Counted from the first letter of the stretch, positions 26,691 through 35,220 are shown. The stretch: 64,000 nucleotides of DNA from JAHZKN01 sp965250205 (GCA_965250205.1 CBDFNK010000015.1:53598-117597), one strand, 5' to 3'. Numbers and translations are program-made. Notes: a model not told the origin generated them from the letters alone.

Positions 26691-28135
26691 GAGAGCCAAT
26701 CTCCGATCAGGAAATCGAGGGCGCGATCGATGCGAATATGTGGCCACGCTTGTTTGTTGAGTTCACCAGTGTCGCTCTCATCCGTGCAGGGGGGCAGCAC
26801 AGGTGGCGCAAAGCGTACGAAGCTTGGCTGCTCTGTATCTAGATTTCGTGACGCAACATTGAGTGCAGCAACAGGATCAGCCGGCAGATCACCTGGGAAT
26901 ACAGCCGCCTCGCGCTGACCGTCGAAAAGAGTGTCACCGATGCGCTCACCGGCAAGGGGGATGCCGACAATGCACGGCAAATCGGTATCACTGTTTTTGA
27001 TTTTGCCTTCGCGCGTGGCGCGCAATGCTGCGATGGCCGATACCTCAACATTAGTGCCGGTATTTTCTGCCTTCTCCAACGCTTGTTCGACCATCACCCG
27101 TAATATGGCTTCCAGTCGGTCATAGCTGGAGTGTGGCAAGTGATCGGCTTTGGTGGCAGCAAACAATACGCGGTCAGTGCGCCGACCGAGCAAAGGTGCA
27201 AGCCAGCTATTGGCGCCTGGGCGAAATGCTGCCAGAACTTGGCCCAACGCGACTTGCAGATCGGTCACAGCGTCCCCGCCTGCGTTGATGGCATTCAACA
27301 CATCAACCAACACAATCTGGCGGTCGATACGGCGAAAGTGATTGCGAAAAAATGGCCGCACCACATGTTCGCGATAGCTCTCATAGCGCCGGGCCATCAT
27401 GGCGGCGAGCGAACCTCTGGGAGAGGTGCCAAGGCCACGCAGATCCAGTGGGAAAAAGGTCAGGAGTGGTGACCCTTCCAGATCGCCCGGCATCAAAAAC
27501 CGGCCAGGTCCAAGCGTCGCCAGTGCATTGGGAATGGTGCGCGCAGCTTTCAAATAGTCTTTAAAAATCTTTGTGCCTTGGCGGGCCGCGTTTTCATCTT
27601 CTGGTGCGTAAGGGTCGATGTCGCGGGCATAGTCGAGCCAGGCTCGGGCGACGTCTCGATGGCGCTTGTCGCGGGCAACATCAATTGCTTCGGCGGACCA
27701 AGCTGCAAAACTTTGTTGCAACATCGACAAATCGATCAACCATTCGCCAGGATAGTCGATGATATCAAGGTTGAGTTTACGGGGGCCGAGGGCACCCCGT
27801 AGCGTACCCTCAGGTTGATAGGTGAGCACCAGTCTGAGCTGTGAGATGCGCCGCGTGCCCTCGGGCCACTGAGGAGGGGCACCGGTCAATGTTGCGCGAT
27901 GACGCTCAAAATCAAATCGCGGCAGGTGATCATCAGGTTGGGGTTCTAGGTGCGTTGCGAGCAGGCGCCCGTCTGCAAGAGGCGCAAAAAACGGCAGACG
28001 TCCCCCATCCACTAAGTTGTGCACCAGAGCTGTGACAAAAACAGTTTTGCCCGACCGTGATAAGCCGGTCACTCCGAGACGCAATGTCGGTGTGAGGAGG
28101 TCTCGGACGACCTCGCCAACACCGTGCAAGCTCAT
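26687..28135 (-). CDS. YcjX-like DUF463 P-loop GTPase-like protein
   Basis: 482-residue cytosolic protein of the YcjX/DUF463 family. Walker A motif GLSRSGKTVF at about residues 24-33; IIDYPGEWLIDL (Walker B/switch-like D-x-x-G) near 125; and the AATKADHLPHSSYDRL segment, where TKAD acts like the N/TKxD base-specificity motif. The family is linked to envelope-stress responses but its biochemistry is poorly known. ATG 28135 gives the family start (MSLHGVGEVVRDLL). First gene of a two-gene operon with the YcjF-like protein. Confidence 0.92.
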   Translation of the reverse strand: MSLHGVGEVVRDLLTPTLRLGVTGLSRSGKTVFVTALVHNLVDGGRLPFFAPLADGRLLATHLEPQPDDHLPRFDFERHRATLTGAPPQWPEGTRRISQLRLVLTYQPEGTLRGALGPRKLNLDIIDYPGEWLIDLSMLQQSFAAWSAEAIDVARDKRHRDVARAWLDYARDIDPYAPEDENAARQGTKIFKDYLKAARTIPNALATLGPGRFLMPGDLEGSPLLTFFPLDLRGLGTSPRGSLAAMMARRYESYREHVVRPFFRNHFRRIDRQIVLVDVLNAINAGGDAVTDLQVALGQVLAAFRPGANSWLAPLLGRRTDRVLFAATKADHLPHSSYDRLEAILRVMVEQALEKAENTGTNVEVSAIAALRATREGKIKNSDTDLPCIVGIPLAGERIGDTLFDGQREAAVFPGDLPADPVAALNVASRNLDTEQPSFVRFAPPVLPPCTDESDTGELNKQAWPHIRIDRALDFLIGDWLS

Positions 28136-28271
28136 TATGGAAGGTTTCGGGGTGCGCGTCACAGTTAGCAAGGGACCTCGTCAAGAGAACCCGAGTAGAT
28201 GACCGCAATTGGCTGTGACCCGCAATAGCTGATCACCACAAGGAGGCCATTTCAAGAGTAAAAAGAACGAA

Positions 28272-28358
28272 TTAGCTTACCAAGATAACAAATAGACCAG
28301 CAGCGACCACTGTGAGGGCCATCGCAACAATGCTTCCAGAGCGAAAGAATTCGACCAT
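28272..28358 (-). CDS. Possible 28-residue single-helix membrane peptide
   Basis: MVEFFRSGSIVAMALTVVAAG-type frame with one strong hydrophobic helix, preceded by TGGAAA. It may extend upstream to 28526. The rest of the region 28136-28582 shows nothing else. No homologue recognised; weak call. Confidence 0.28.
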   Translation of the reverse strand: MVEFFRSGSIVAMALTVVAAGLFVILVS

Positions 28359-28582
28359 TTCGGTTTCCAGTTCGGAGATAACCTGAAGATCAGAGCGCGA
28401 TACTAGCAAGAGACTATGAACCAGAACTGAATAACTGCGCCGCTCAGTGGTTTTTTTTGGAGGCTTGTGGTGTTGTGCGCCCCGCACCTTTGTCGGATAG
28501 GGATGCGATGCGCGCGCAGGAGGCAAGCTGTTGTTTTGCCCGGGTCGCCATGGTCAATCTGGGTGGTATCTCGTATTTTGGG

Positions 28583-29449
28583 TCAGGTTTCCGAACGCCG
28601 TTGCGCCATGAAAGCAAGGCGCTCAAACAGGTGGATGTCTTGTTCGTTCTTGAGCAATGCACCGTGCAACGGCGGAATCAGTTTGCGGCCATCGGTTTCA
28701 CGTAGCGTTTCCGGAGAAATGTCTTCATTGAGTAGAAGTTTGATCCAATCCAGCAGCTCTGACGTCGACGGCTTTTTCTTCAGGCCTGGGACATCGCGCA
28801 TTTGATAGAAGACACGCATCGCCTCACTAACCAAACGGTTTTTCAGGCCCGGGAAATGCACCTCGACAATATCTTGCATGGTTTCGGTATCTGGAAATTG
28901 AATGTAATGGAAAAAGCAGCGCCGTAAAAAGGCGTCAGGAAGCTCTTTTTCGTTGTTTGAGGTGATGATCACAATCGGGCGTTTTTTGGCAGATACCACC
29001 TCGCCCGTCTCATAAACATTGAATTCCATGCGGTCGAGTTCTTGCAACAGATCATTGGGAAACTCAATGTCGGCCTTATCAATTTCGTCAATCAAAAGCA
29101 CAGGGCGCTCTGGCATTTCAAACGCCTGCCACAGCTTGCCTTTTTTGATGTAGTTGGAAATGTCCTTGACGCGCTCATCGCCAAGTTGGCTGTCGCGCAA
29201 TCGGGAAACGGCGTCGTATTCGTAAAGCCCTTGCTGGGCTTTTGTTGATGACTTGATATGCCATTCAAGAATCGGCACGCCGAGCGCTTTGGCAACCTCT
29301 ATTGCGAGCACCGTTTTACCAGTGCCGGGCTCCCCTTTAACCAAAAGGGGGCGCTCAAGAGTGATCGCGGCATTGACTGCAATGGTGAGGTCACTCGTTG
29401 CAACGTAGTTTTTCGTGCCAGCGAACTTTTTTGGCGTGTCAATGGTCAT
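28583..29449 (-). CDS. MoxR-family AAA+ ATPase
   Basis: 288-residue AAA+ chaperone-like ATPase. Walker A GEPGTGKTVLA at about 37-47, Walker B VLLIDEIDKAD at about 116-126, sensor 1 in IITSNNEKELPDAFLRRC including the arginine finger pair RR, and a C-terminal helical lid. MoxR ATPases usually act with VWA-domain partners such as CoxE in maturation of metal or cofactor enzymes; such a partner is encoded at 19226-20407 on the same strand but not adjacent. The long upstream region holds a candidate small RNA and its terminator. Confidence 0.93.
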   Translation of the reverse strand: MTIDTPKKFAGTKNYVATSDLTIAVNAAITLERPLLVKGEPGTGKTVLAIEVAKALGVPILEWHIKSSTKAQQGLYEYDAVSRLRDSQLGDERVKDISNYIKKGKLWQAFEMPERPVLLIDEIDKADIEFPNDLLQELDRMEFNVYETGEVVSAKKRPIVIITSNNEKELPDAFLRRCFFHYIQFPDTETMQDIVEVHFPGLKNRLVSEAMRVFYQMRDVPGLKKKPSTSELLDWIKLLLNEDISPETLRETDGRKLIPPLHGALLKNEQDIHLFERLAFMAQRRSET

Positions 29450-29603
29450 TGGTTTTCTTAATCCAGGATTGAAGTGACGGTAACTTAAGCAGTGCGGTCA
29501 AGCCCAGCAAGCCGAGTTGCAGGTTTCGTAGCTGGTTTATTGCATGCAGTTTTGGTGTCTATCGTCGCAGGCGTATGCCCTGAGCGCGAGAAAGGGCAGG
29601 CAC

Positions 29604-29648
29604 AAAAAAGACGCCGTGTCCTCTCATGGAAAAGAGAAGGACACGGCG
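29604..29648 (-). terminator. Strong minus-strand Rho-independent terminator
   Basis: Perfect 11-bp stem CGCCGTGTCCT / AGGACACGGCG (29612-29622 and 29638-29648), extended by CTCT/AGAG, followed on the minus strand by GTCTTTTTT. No minus-strand protein gene lies upstream of it before the divergent dksA, which implies an untranslated transcript. Confidence 0.88.
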
Positions 29649-29960
29649 CTTGAGACACGCCTGAAATTTCTTGGCGTGGAGAACAACCGTTTGGGGACCA
29701 ATGGGTTCGGTCTCAAATGCGGCACACGGAGTCTAGGGGACCTGGGTGGGAGGGGCCCGGAAGTGAACGCATCTGCAACGCTATTGGCGTGGCTGTCATC
29801 ATGCGGCCTTGAGGTTGGGTGGAAACGAGGTTCGCCCCATGCCGCTTTTTCGTGCTGTTCGGATGGGGGGGGGGATAAGGGATTACATCCAATCAACACA
29901 ACTATAAGTAGCTGTTATCAGTTAAAAGCACGTTAAGGATGAAGTCGGTGGTCAGTTTGT
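29649..29960 (-). ncRNA. Candidate small RNA ending at the 29604 terminator
   Basis: The only minus-strand source for the terminator at 29604 is the 460-bp gap before dksA. This stretch has no plausible protein on either strand. The minus transcript would carry several C-rich runs (an eleven-C run near 29870, plus CCCCTCCC and CCCC further on) separated by short GC stems. C-rich loops of this sort are used by known alphaproteobacterial sRNAs to block ribosome sites. I could not match it to 6S, tmRNA, RNase P or SRP RNA. The 5' end is a guess, since no clear promoter was found. Confidence 0.4.
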
Positions 29961-30150
29961 TGCTTCTGGCATGCTACTATGCACCCGGCACCCAACCAAA
30001 AAGACGGGATTTCCTCACGTTTTTCAGCTTGTTGGCCGGATTTCCTTGACTTGATCACATGCGCCCTTCAAGAGGGGCTCGCCCAGCCCGTCAAATTTTC
30101 AAACAGTCAGAATGGCGTGCTCTAAATTTAGGGGCGACTTGGAGGCGAAT

Positions 30151-30906
30151 TTGAGCAAGCAGACCACCAAGAAAAAACCGGCGACCAAAGCCAAAACTGC
30201 AGCCAAGTCAGCTGCCAAAAAAGCTGCGCCTGCGGCCAAATCGAAAAAGCCCGCCAGCAAAGCGAAACCGGCCGCAAAGGTCAGCGCAAAAAAGGCACCA
30301 GCCAAGAAAGCAGTAGCGCAGAAGGCGGTGACGAAGAAAGCCGCCAAGAAACCTACTGCCAGCAAAGCGAAACCGGCCGCAAAGGTCAGCGCAAAAAAGG
30401 CACCAGCCAAGAAAGCAGTAGCGCAGAAGGCGGCACCTGCAGCTGCAAAGCCAACTCCAAAACCCGTACGTTTGCGCTTGAAGAAACGCAAACGTGTTGC
30501 GCTTCCCGCAGGCTATCAGCCGAGTGAAGACGAGACCTTCATGGATGATCGCCAGGTTCAGTATTTCCACGATAAGCTTGTTAATTGGAAGAATGATATT
30601 ATCCGTGACACTAAGGAAACCCTTGCAGGGCTGACGGAAGATTCCATCCAGCATGCTGACATCGCAGACCGGGCGACGTCTGAAACAGATCGCGCGTTTG
30701 AATTGCGCGCACGTGATCGTCAGCGCAAGTTGGTTGCCAAAATTGACGCGGCTCTGGCACGTATCGAGGATGGTTCATACGGGTTTTGTGAAGACACTGG
30801 TGAGCCGATTGGTTTAAAGCGACTTGAAGCGCGCCCCATCGCAACCTTGTCGGTGGAAGCCCAAGAACGCCACGAACGCCGTGAGCGGGTCTACCGCGAA
30901 GACTAA
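30151..30906 (+). CDS. dksA: DksA-family transcription factor with long Lys/Ala-rich N-terminal extension
   Basis: RNA-polymerase-binding regulator of the DksA/TraR family that works with ppGpp. The C-terminal 140 residues match DksA: coiled coil KLVNWKNDIIRDTKETL, then the globular part with YGFCEDTGEPIGLKRLEARPIATLSVEAQERHE. Only one of the four zinc cysteines remains, as in other alphaproteobacterial DksA. The N-terminal ~110 residues are histone-H1-like K/A repeats, including an almost exact duplication of about 75 bp (near 30250 and 30358), probably binding nucleic acid. TTG 30151 is preferred over ATG 30112 because GGAGG lies 6 bases upstream. Confidence 0.88.
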   Translation: MSKQTTKKKPATKAKTAAKSAAKKAAPAAKSKKPASKAKPAAKVSAKKAPAKKAVAQKAVTKKAAKKPTASKAKPAAKVSAKKAPAKKAVAQKAAPAAAKPTPKPVRLRLKKRKRVALPAGYQPSEDETFMDDRQVQYFHDKLVNWKNDIIRDTKETLAGLTEDSIQHADIADRATSETDRAFELRARDRQRKLVAKIDAALARIEDGSYGFCEDTGEPIGLKRLEARPIATLSVEAQERHERRERVYRED

Positions 30907-30929
30907 GTTAAGCTGCGTGTTCTCATTTG

Positions 30930-31147
30930 TGGTGGCGAGAAGTGTACCCTTATGTGTAGTAGTTCCGACTTGATCTGACACCGCTCCCTTTCCAGCGAAC
31001 TGGATTAGGAGCGGCACATCTCTTGATTGAGATGATGGTTTCCCGTTTTGATGGTGGTGCAAACCAAACCACAAAACGAGGACATCACAATGTTGAACAC
31101 TACAGACAAGATCATCAAACACAAGGCCAGCCTGCTCAATCTAAAGC
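30930..31147 (+). mobile_element. IS481-family remnant (5' end)
   Basis: At 31090 a frame starts MLNTTDKIIKHKASLLNL, the usual N-terminus of IS481-type transposases, and then breaks off at about 31143 where an IS630 remnant begins. The upstream segment from about 30930 (AGTAGTTCCGACTTGATCTG and CA) looks like the left end of that element. Only the first 18 codons survive. Confidence 0.6.
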
Positions 31148-31560
31148 ATCGCGCCTTTTAGTTATGCACATAGCCTGCGTGTTTAAAGAAGTTCCAGCAT
31201 TCTCGCGGGGGGAACAATTTGCAGATGTCGCCGACGGCATGCCAAAGGTCCTGCTATGTTCGCGCTGCTGCTTTTCTTCAAGATAGCTTTGAGTTTAGTA
31301 AACGCCATTTCGATGGGGTTGAGATCTGGAGCGTAAGGCGGCAGGAACAAGAACCAAGCCCCGCGTTCGGCAAGTGCGGCTTTGGCGTTGACAGAGTCGT
31401 GCGCCTTGAGATTGCTCGAAAAGCTGGCGCTGACATCAAGTTTGCTTGCCGCTGCCCGGCACGACTCCCCGCGTTCAATGCGCTCAATTACACGTTTATG
31501 AAGGTCTTCAGAATAAGGTTTGGCCATGATCCACCTCCTAAAACAGGTGAATCATATTCG
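31148..31560 (-). pseudogene. IS630-family transposase, internally deleted and frameshifted
   Basis: The minus-strand frame 31527-31183 starts MAKPYSEDLHKRVIERIERG and RAAASKLDVSASF, the helix-turn-helix of IS630 transposases, then jumps straight to the end of the catalytic domain (FLPPYAPDLNPIEMAFTKLK, holding the last acidic residue). About 150 residues with the first catalytic aspartates are missing. After LACRR the family C-terminus (GDICKLFPPRECWNFFK) continues in another frame. The gene cannot make an active enzyme. Confidence 0.82.
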
Positions 31561-31603
31561 AGCAGACTTGGGTATCCCATGAGTCCAAATAATGCGCGAG
31601 GCG

Positions 31604-31750
31604 CTAGCTCCTCGCGCCCTTTTTTGTACACAGTGAAACTATTTGCGCGACGCTCTATCTCATGGGCTCTATCTCAAGACTCTAATCCCATGGTTGGCGA
31701 TCAACTTATCTGCTCAAAGTCGTGTTCCAACGTTTCGCAGGTTGATCTAG
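31604..31750. repeat. Two-hairpin dispersed element, reverse copy
   Basis: Reverse counterpart of 4174-4304, bounded by CTAG at both ends (31604-31607 and 31747-31750). The right CTAG supplies the TAG stop codon of the tungstate-binding protein. The whole 30907-31746 gap is therefore mobile or repeat DNA. Confidence 0.82.
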
Positions 31751-32601
31751 TTCGCCGTTTCTTGCGCCGTTGCATTGGGGTAGAACATCTGCTGGTCGTC
31801 AACCTTGAAAGCTGCAATCGCGTCTTGGCCGGCCTTTGACAAGATCCAGTCAATGAGCTGGGCGGCACCCTTGGCATTGACGCGCGGATGGCGGGCCGGG
31901 TTCACCTGTATGATACCATATTGGTTGAACAGTTGCGGTTTACCCTCAAACACAACTTTATGCTCTGCTTTGTTTTGATAACTGATCCAGGTAGCACGGT
32001 CAGTAAGCAGGTAAGCGCGCATGCCAATGGCGGTGTTGATGGTGGCGCCCATGCCGGAGCCAGCTTCGCGGTACCAGGCGCCTGATGCTGGTGTCGGATC
32101 AATGTCGGCGGCAGTCCATAGGCGGCGCTCAGCTTTGTGCGTGCCGCTATCATCCCCGCGTGAGAGAAACTGGGCTTTTTTGTCTGCGATCAATTTTAAG
32201 GCCTCAGCAACACTTTTGGCGTTTCCAAGACCCGCTGGGTCTTCTTTGGGGCCGACAATGACAAAGTCGTTAGACATCACGTCAAAGCGTTCGACACCCC
32301 AACCTTCTTTGACGAATTTTTCTTCCGCTGCCTTGGCATGCACGAGCAGAACATCGCCATCCCCATTGCGGGCATTCTTCAAAGCTTGTCCTGTGCCAAC
32401 CGCCACAACGCGGACTGCAATACCTGTTTTGTCGGTAAATTTTGGCAATATAAAACGCAGCAAACCAGAGTTTTCCGTCGAGGTTGTGGACTGCAAAGTC
32501 AACACTTTGTCATTTGCTTGCACCGTTAAAGAGCTAAGGGTGGTGATCGTTGCAAAGAGCGTGAGGAGGGATGCAAGGCGCACGAAAATACGAGATAGCA
32601 T
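31747..32601 (-). CDS. tupA: Tungstate ABC transporter, periplasmic binding protein
   Basis: Periplasmic receptor that captures tungstate (or molybdate) for the TupBC transporter. 284 residues: signal peptide about 1-29 ending VQA, then LQSTTSTENSGLLRFILPKF with the TTSTxxSG oxyanion motif of TupA, VVAVGTGQALKNA, VLLVHAKAAEEKF, FLSRGDDSGTHKAE and a C-terminal lobe. Last gene of tupB-tupC-tupA, 37 bp after tupC. Its stop codon lies in the edge of a dispersed repeat. Confidence 0.92.
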   Translation of the reverse strand: MLSRIFVRLASLLTLFATITTLSSLTVQANDKVLTLQSTTSTENSGLLRFILPKFTDKTGIAVRVVAVGTGQALKNARNGDGDVLLVHAKAAEEKFVKEGWGVERFDVMSNDFVIVGPKEDPAGLGNAKSVAEALKLIADKKAQFLSRGDDSGTHKAERRLWTAADIDPTPASGAWYREAGSGMGATINTAIGMRAYLLTDRATWISYQNKAEHKVVFEGKPQLFNQYGIIQVNPARHPRVNAKGAAQLIDWILSKAGQDAIAAFKVDDQQMFYPNATAQETAN

Positions 32602-32638
32602 AAAGTCAGACCTTTTCTTTTCTGTATTATGTGCGGCG

Positions 32639-33394
32639 TTATATCACCAGGTCGCCCGCTACAAAAGCCTGTGCAGCTTTCGTCTTTGGACCGGCAAAAA
32701 AGGTCTTAGCACTGCCACGCTCGACCAATTTACCCAAGTGTAGAAATACGATGTCATCTGCAAGGCGCTTTGCTTGACCTAAATCATGGGTGACATGAAT
32801 GATGCGTGTGCTGCGGGCTTTGGCATCAAGGATCATTTTTTCAATAATGGCGGTTGAGGCCGGGTCAAGGTGTGCGGTTGGTTCATCAAGAAACAGAATT
32901 TCTGGATTGATGGCGCGGGCGCGGGCAATCGCAACACGTTGTTGTTCTCCGCCTGATAATCTGCGTGCTGGTGCATCAGCTAGATGCATTAAATCAGCAT
33001 CGGTAAGGGCTTGCTGTGCGTGCATGTGTGCATCGTCTTTTGAAAGCCCGGATTGGCTGAGCACAAAGATCATATTTTCGAGCACGCTACGGCGGAACAA
33101 CACTGGCTTTTGGAACACAAATCCAATGCGGCGCACATTGGCCTCAAGATTGGTTTGACCGGCCCAGCTTATTTTGCCGTTTGTGATCGGTACCAGTCCG
33201 GTCAATACGCGCAGGAGTAGGCTCTTACCGGCCCCGTTCGGACCCATGACGATCAAGATGCCGGAGCCTGCAATCGTCAGATCAACCCCATCCAACAAAC
33301 GTTGACCCTCAGTACCCATAAACGTTGCCCCTTCCGCCACAATTGGCAGAACTTGGCGTTCATGTGTGTGAAGGTCTCGGTTAAGCTGCTGCAT
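32639..33394 (-). CDS. tupC: Tungstate ABC transporter, ATP-binding protein
   Basis: 251-residue ABC ATPase energising tungstate import on the cytoplasmic face. Walker A GPNGAGKSLLL at about 54-64, Q-loop FVFQKPVLF, signature LSGGEQQRVAIARA, Walker B EILFLDEPTAHLDP and the switch histidine in HVTHDLGQAKRL. Lies 19 bp after tupB and 37 bp before tupA. The assignment to tungstate rests on the TupA and TupB neighbours. Confidence 0.92.
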   Translation of the reverse strand: MQQLNRDLHTHERQVLPIVAEGATFMGTEGQRLLDGVDLTIAGSGILIVMGPNGAGKSLLLRVLTGLVPITNGKISWAGQTNLEANVRRIGFVFQKPVLFRRSVLENMIFVLSQSGLSKDDAHMHAQQALTDADLMHLADAPARRLSGGEQQRVAIARARAINPEILFLDEPTAHLDPASTAIIEKMILDAKARSTRIIHVTHDLGQAKRLADDIVFLHLGKLVERGSAKTFFAGPKTKAAQAFVAGDLVI

Positions 33395-33413
33395 GATTTG
33401 TCAGGCCTCGCGC

Positions 33414-34121
33414 TCAAACATAGGACAAACGGGTTTCGGAACGGCGAACAGCCATCAGCACACCGTTTATGATGATGGCAAGGGCGATCAAAACCATACC
33501 AAGGCCCAGTGCAAGGGAGAGATTTCCGCGTGACGTTTCAAGGGCAATGGCCGTTGTCATCGTACGTGTCAGGTGTGCAATATTTCCGCCAACAATCATC
33601 ACCGCGCCAACCTCGGCGATAGCGCGACCAAATCCTGCAAGCAAGACAACCAACAAGCTGTGGCGGGCTTCATAGATTAACGTGCGAATCGAGGCCCATG
33701 TTGACAGACCCATAATGGCAAGCTGTTCATGATATTCGCTTGCATAGCCCTCGATAACCTGGCGCGATAGAGCCGCTATGATCGGTAATACCAAAATGGT
33801 TTGCGCAATGATCATCGCCGCGGGTGTGTACAGCAGTCCTAATACGCCAAGCGGTCCAACGTTGGAGAGCGCAAGATAAACAAGTAGGCCAACAACAACC
33901 GGCGGCAGGCCCATTAATGCACTCAGTAAAATGAGGATGGCGTTGCGGCCTCGAAATCGTTTGAAGGCCAAAATGGCCCCAATCGGCAATCCGATCAGTG
34001 TCGCGATCGCCACGGCTGCGCCTGTGACCTGCAACGATAACAAGACAATATTCCAAAGCTCAGCGTTGCCGGACGCCAGCAGGCGGAAGGCATCAAAAAA
34101 AGTGGATTGGCCGTCGTTCAT
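33414..34121 (-). CDS. tupB: Tungstate ABC transporter, permease
   Basis: 235-residue inner-membrane permease with five to six hydrophobic helices. The cytoplasmic coupling motif is the EAA-type loop YHEQLAIMGLSTWASIRTLIYEARHS, with the conserved G followed by AIAEVGAVMIVGGNI further on, typical of TupB/ModB-like proteins. First gene of the tup operon. The 110-bp upstream region shows no clear molybdate/tungstate-sensing element. Confidence 0.9.
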   Translation of the reverse strand: MNDGQSTFFDAFRLLASGNAELWNIVLLSLQVTGAAVAIATLIGLPIGAILAFKRFRGRNAILILLSALMGLPPVVVGLLVYLALSNVGPLGVLGLLYTPAAMIIAQTILVLPIIAALSRQVIEGYASEYHEQLAIMGLSTWASIRTLIYEARHSLLVVLLAGFGRAIAEVGAVMIVGGNIAHLTRTMTTAIALETSRGNLSLALGLGMVLIALAIIINGVLMAVRRSETRLSYV

Positions 34122-34234
34122 GGAAGTTCCGAGTGACGCTCTACATGTTAGGCATTTGAATTAACCGCTTCGCCTTACCGCCAGTTGGCGTCAGGTGCGG
34201 CGGCATTTCGGGCCCGCTGTTAAGTTCTACTGCC

Positions 34235-34705
34235 TTAGCCGCGCGCCCGATAGGGGGCAACGCCCTGATCAGGCAGCCAAACCTCGTCTGGGCAGCTGCC
34301 GGTTTGCCAAAAAACATCTATCGGCATGCCTCCGCGTGGATACCAATAGCCACCAATGCGCAGGTAATGTGGCTCTAAGCAGTCCGCCAGTCGTTTGCCA
34401 ATGGCAACGGTACAGTCCTCGTGGAAAGCACCGTGATTGCGAAACGAAGTGAGATAGAGTTTCAGAGACTTACTTTCGACCAGATAGGCATTGGGCACAT
34501 AATCAATCACCAGATGCGCAAAATCCGGCTGTCCAGTGACGGGGCAGAGAGCGGTAAATTCTGGTGTCGTAAATCGTGCGGTATACAGGGCATCGGGATG
34601 TGGGTTGGGCACACGGTCCAAGGTCGCGGACCCCGGATCCGATGGGCTGTCGACCGCTTTGCCAAGCACGGTGCGATCTGATGTGTCTGAGCGATTTGAA
34701 GCCAT
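34235..34705 (-). CDS. queF: NADPH-dependent 7-cyano-7-deazaguanine reductase (preQ0 reductase)
   Basis: Reduces the nitrile of preQ0 to the amine preQ1, the last step before insertion into tRNA for queuosine. 156 residues, the unimodular type I QueF (T-fold). Catalytic Cys C54 in EFTALCPVTGQPD forms the thioimide; the NADPH motif region is VESKSLKLYLTSFRNHGAFHE. Last of the five-gene GFA-queC-queE-queD-queF operon, 22 bp after queD. Its presence indicates the pathway runs to preQ1 (tRNA) rather than stopping at preQ0. Confidence 0.95.
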   Translation of the reverse strand: MASNRSDTSDRTVLGKAVDSPSDPGSATLDRVPNPHPDALYTARFTTPEFTALCPVTGQPDFAHLVIDYVPNAYLVESKSLKLYLTSFRNHGAFHEDCTVAIGKRLADCLEPHYLRIGGYWYPRGGMPIDVFWQTGSCPDEVWLPDQGVAPYRARG

Positions 34706-34727
34706 GTCGTTTGACTACCTTGTGCAT

Positions 34728-35126
34728 TTACTCGGCGGCCATCGGTGTTTGGCCAGCACGCCCATCGTGTGGCCCACGATAGATACATCCTTCTGCACAA
34801 CTGTCGCGTGCGATTTCTATTTCGGCAAGGCCTGGCACGCGATTAGAGAGCTTGTTCCAGACCCAGCCTGCGATGCGTTCTAAAGTCGGCACGCCAAGGC
34901 CTTCCACTTCATTGAGAAGGCGGTGATCCAGAGCATTTTGCACGTCTTGCATCGCAGATTTTAGGTCCGACAAATTCATGATGAGGCCGGTCTTGGGATC
35001 CGGTTGGCCTTCAATCGTCACACGCGCGCGAAACGAATGGCCATGAATGCGGGCATTCGGATGGCCTTCCGGCGCTGAGGGTAGGAAGTGGGCTGCCTCA
35101 AAAAGGAATTCTTTGTAGATACGCAT
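34728..35126 (-). CDS. queD: 6-carboxy-5,6,7,8-tetrahydropterin synthase-like, usual catalytic Cys replaced
   Basis: T-fold enzyme converting dihydroneopterin triphosphate to CPH4 in deazaguanine synthesis. 132 residues: FLFEAAHFLPSAPEGH, zinc ligands H13, H28 and H30 (IHGHSF), LDHRLLN and the C-terminal CAEGCIYRG all fit E. coli QueD. However, the position of the E. coli nucleophile Cys27 (KCGRLHGH) is Asn24 here (PNARIHGH). The codon reads AAT on the minus strand. Start ATG at 35126; the 10 extra residues of the longer reading are not conserved. Third que gene of the operon. Confidence 0.9.
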   Translation of the reverse strand: MRIYKEFLFEAAHFLPSAPEGHPNARIHGHSFRARVTIEGQPDPKTGLIMNLSDLKSAMQDVQNALDHRLLNEVEGLGVPTLERIAGWVWNKLSNRVPGLAEIEIARDSCAEGCIYRGPHDGRAGQTPMAAE

Positions 35127-35220
35127 GAGGAAACGCCATAGGAGATTTTTTGACATCTGACCAGTCCCTCAAGCGTCGCTGGGCGCGCCTGAGAAGCTTC
35201 TAACGTAGGAGTTCTGGGTC

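Noticed and set aside
29544..29936. Protein-coding frames on either strand of the dksA-moxR gap
   Set aside because: Low-complexity translations (Pro/Arg/His or Gly-rich) without domains; the region is better explained by a candidate RNA and its terminator.
29649..29960. 6S RNA, tmRNA, RNase P RNA or SRP RNA
   Set aside because: None of the conserved sequence signatures of these RNAs that I know could be found on either strand.
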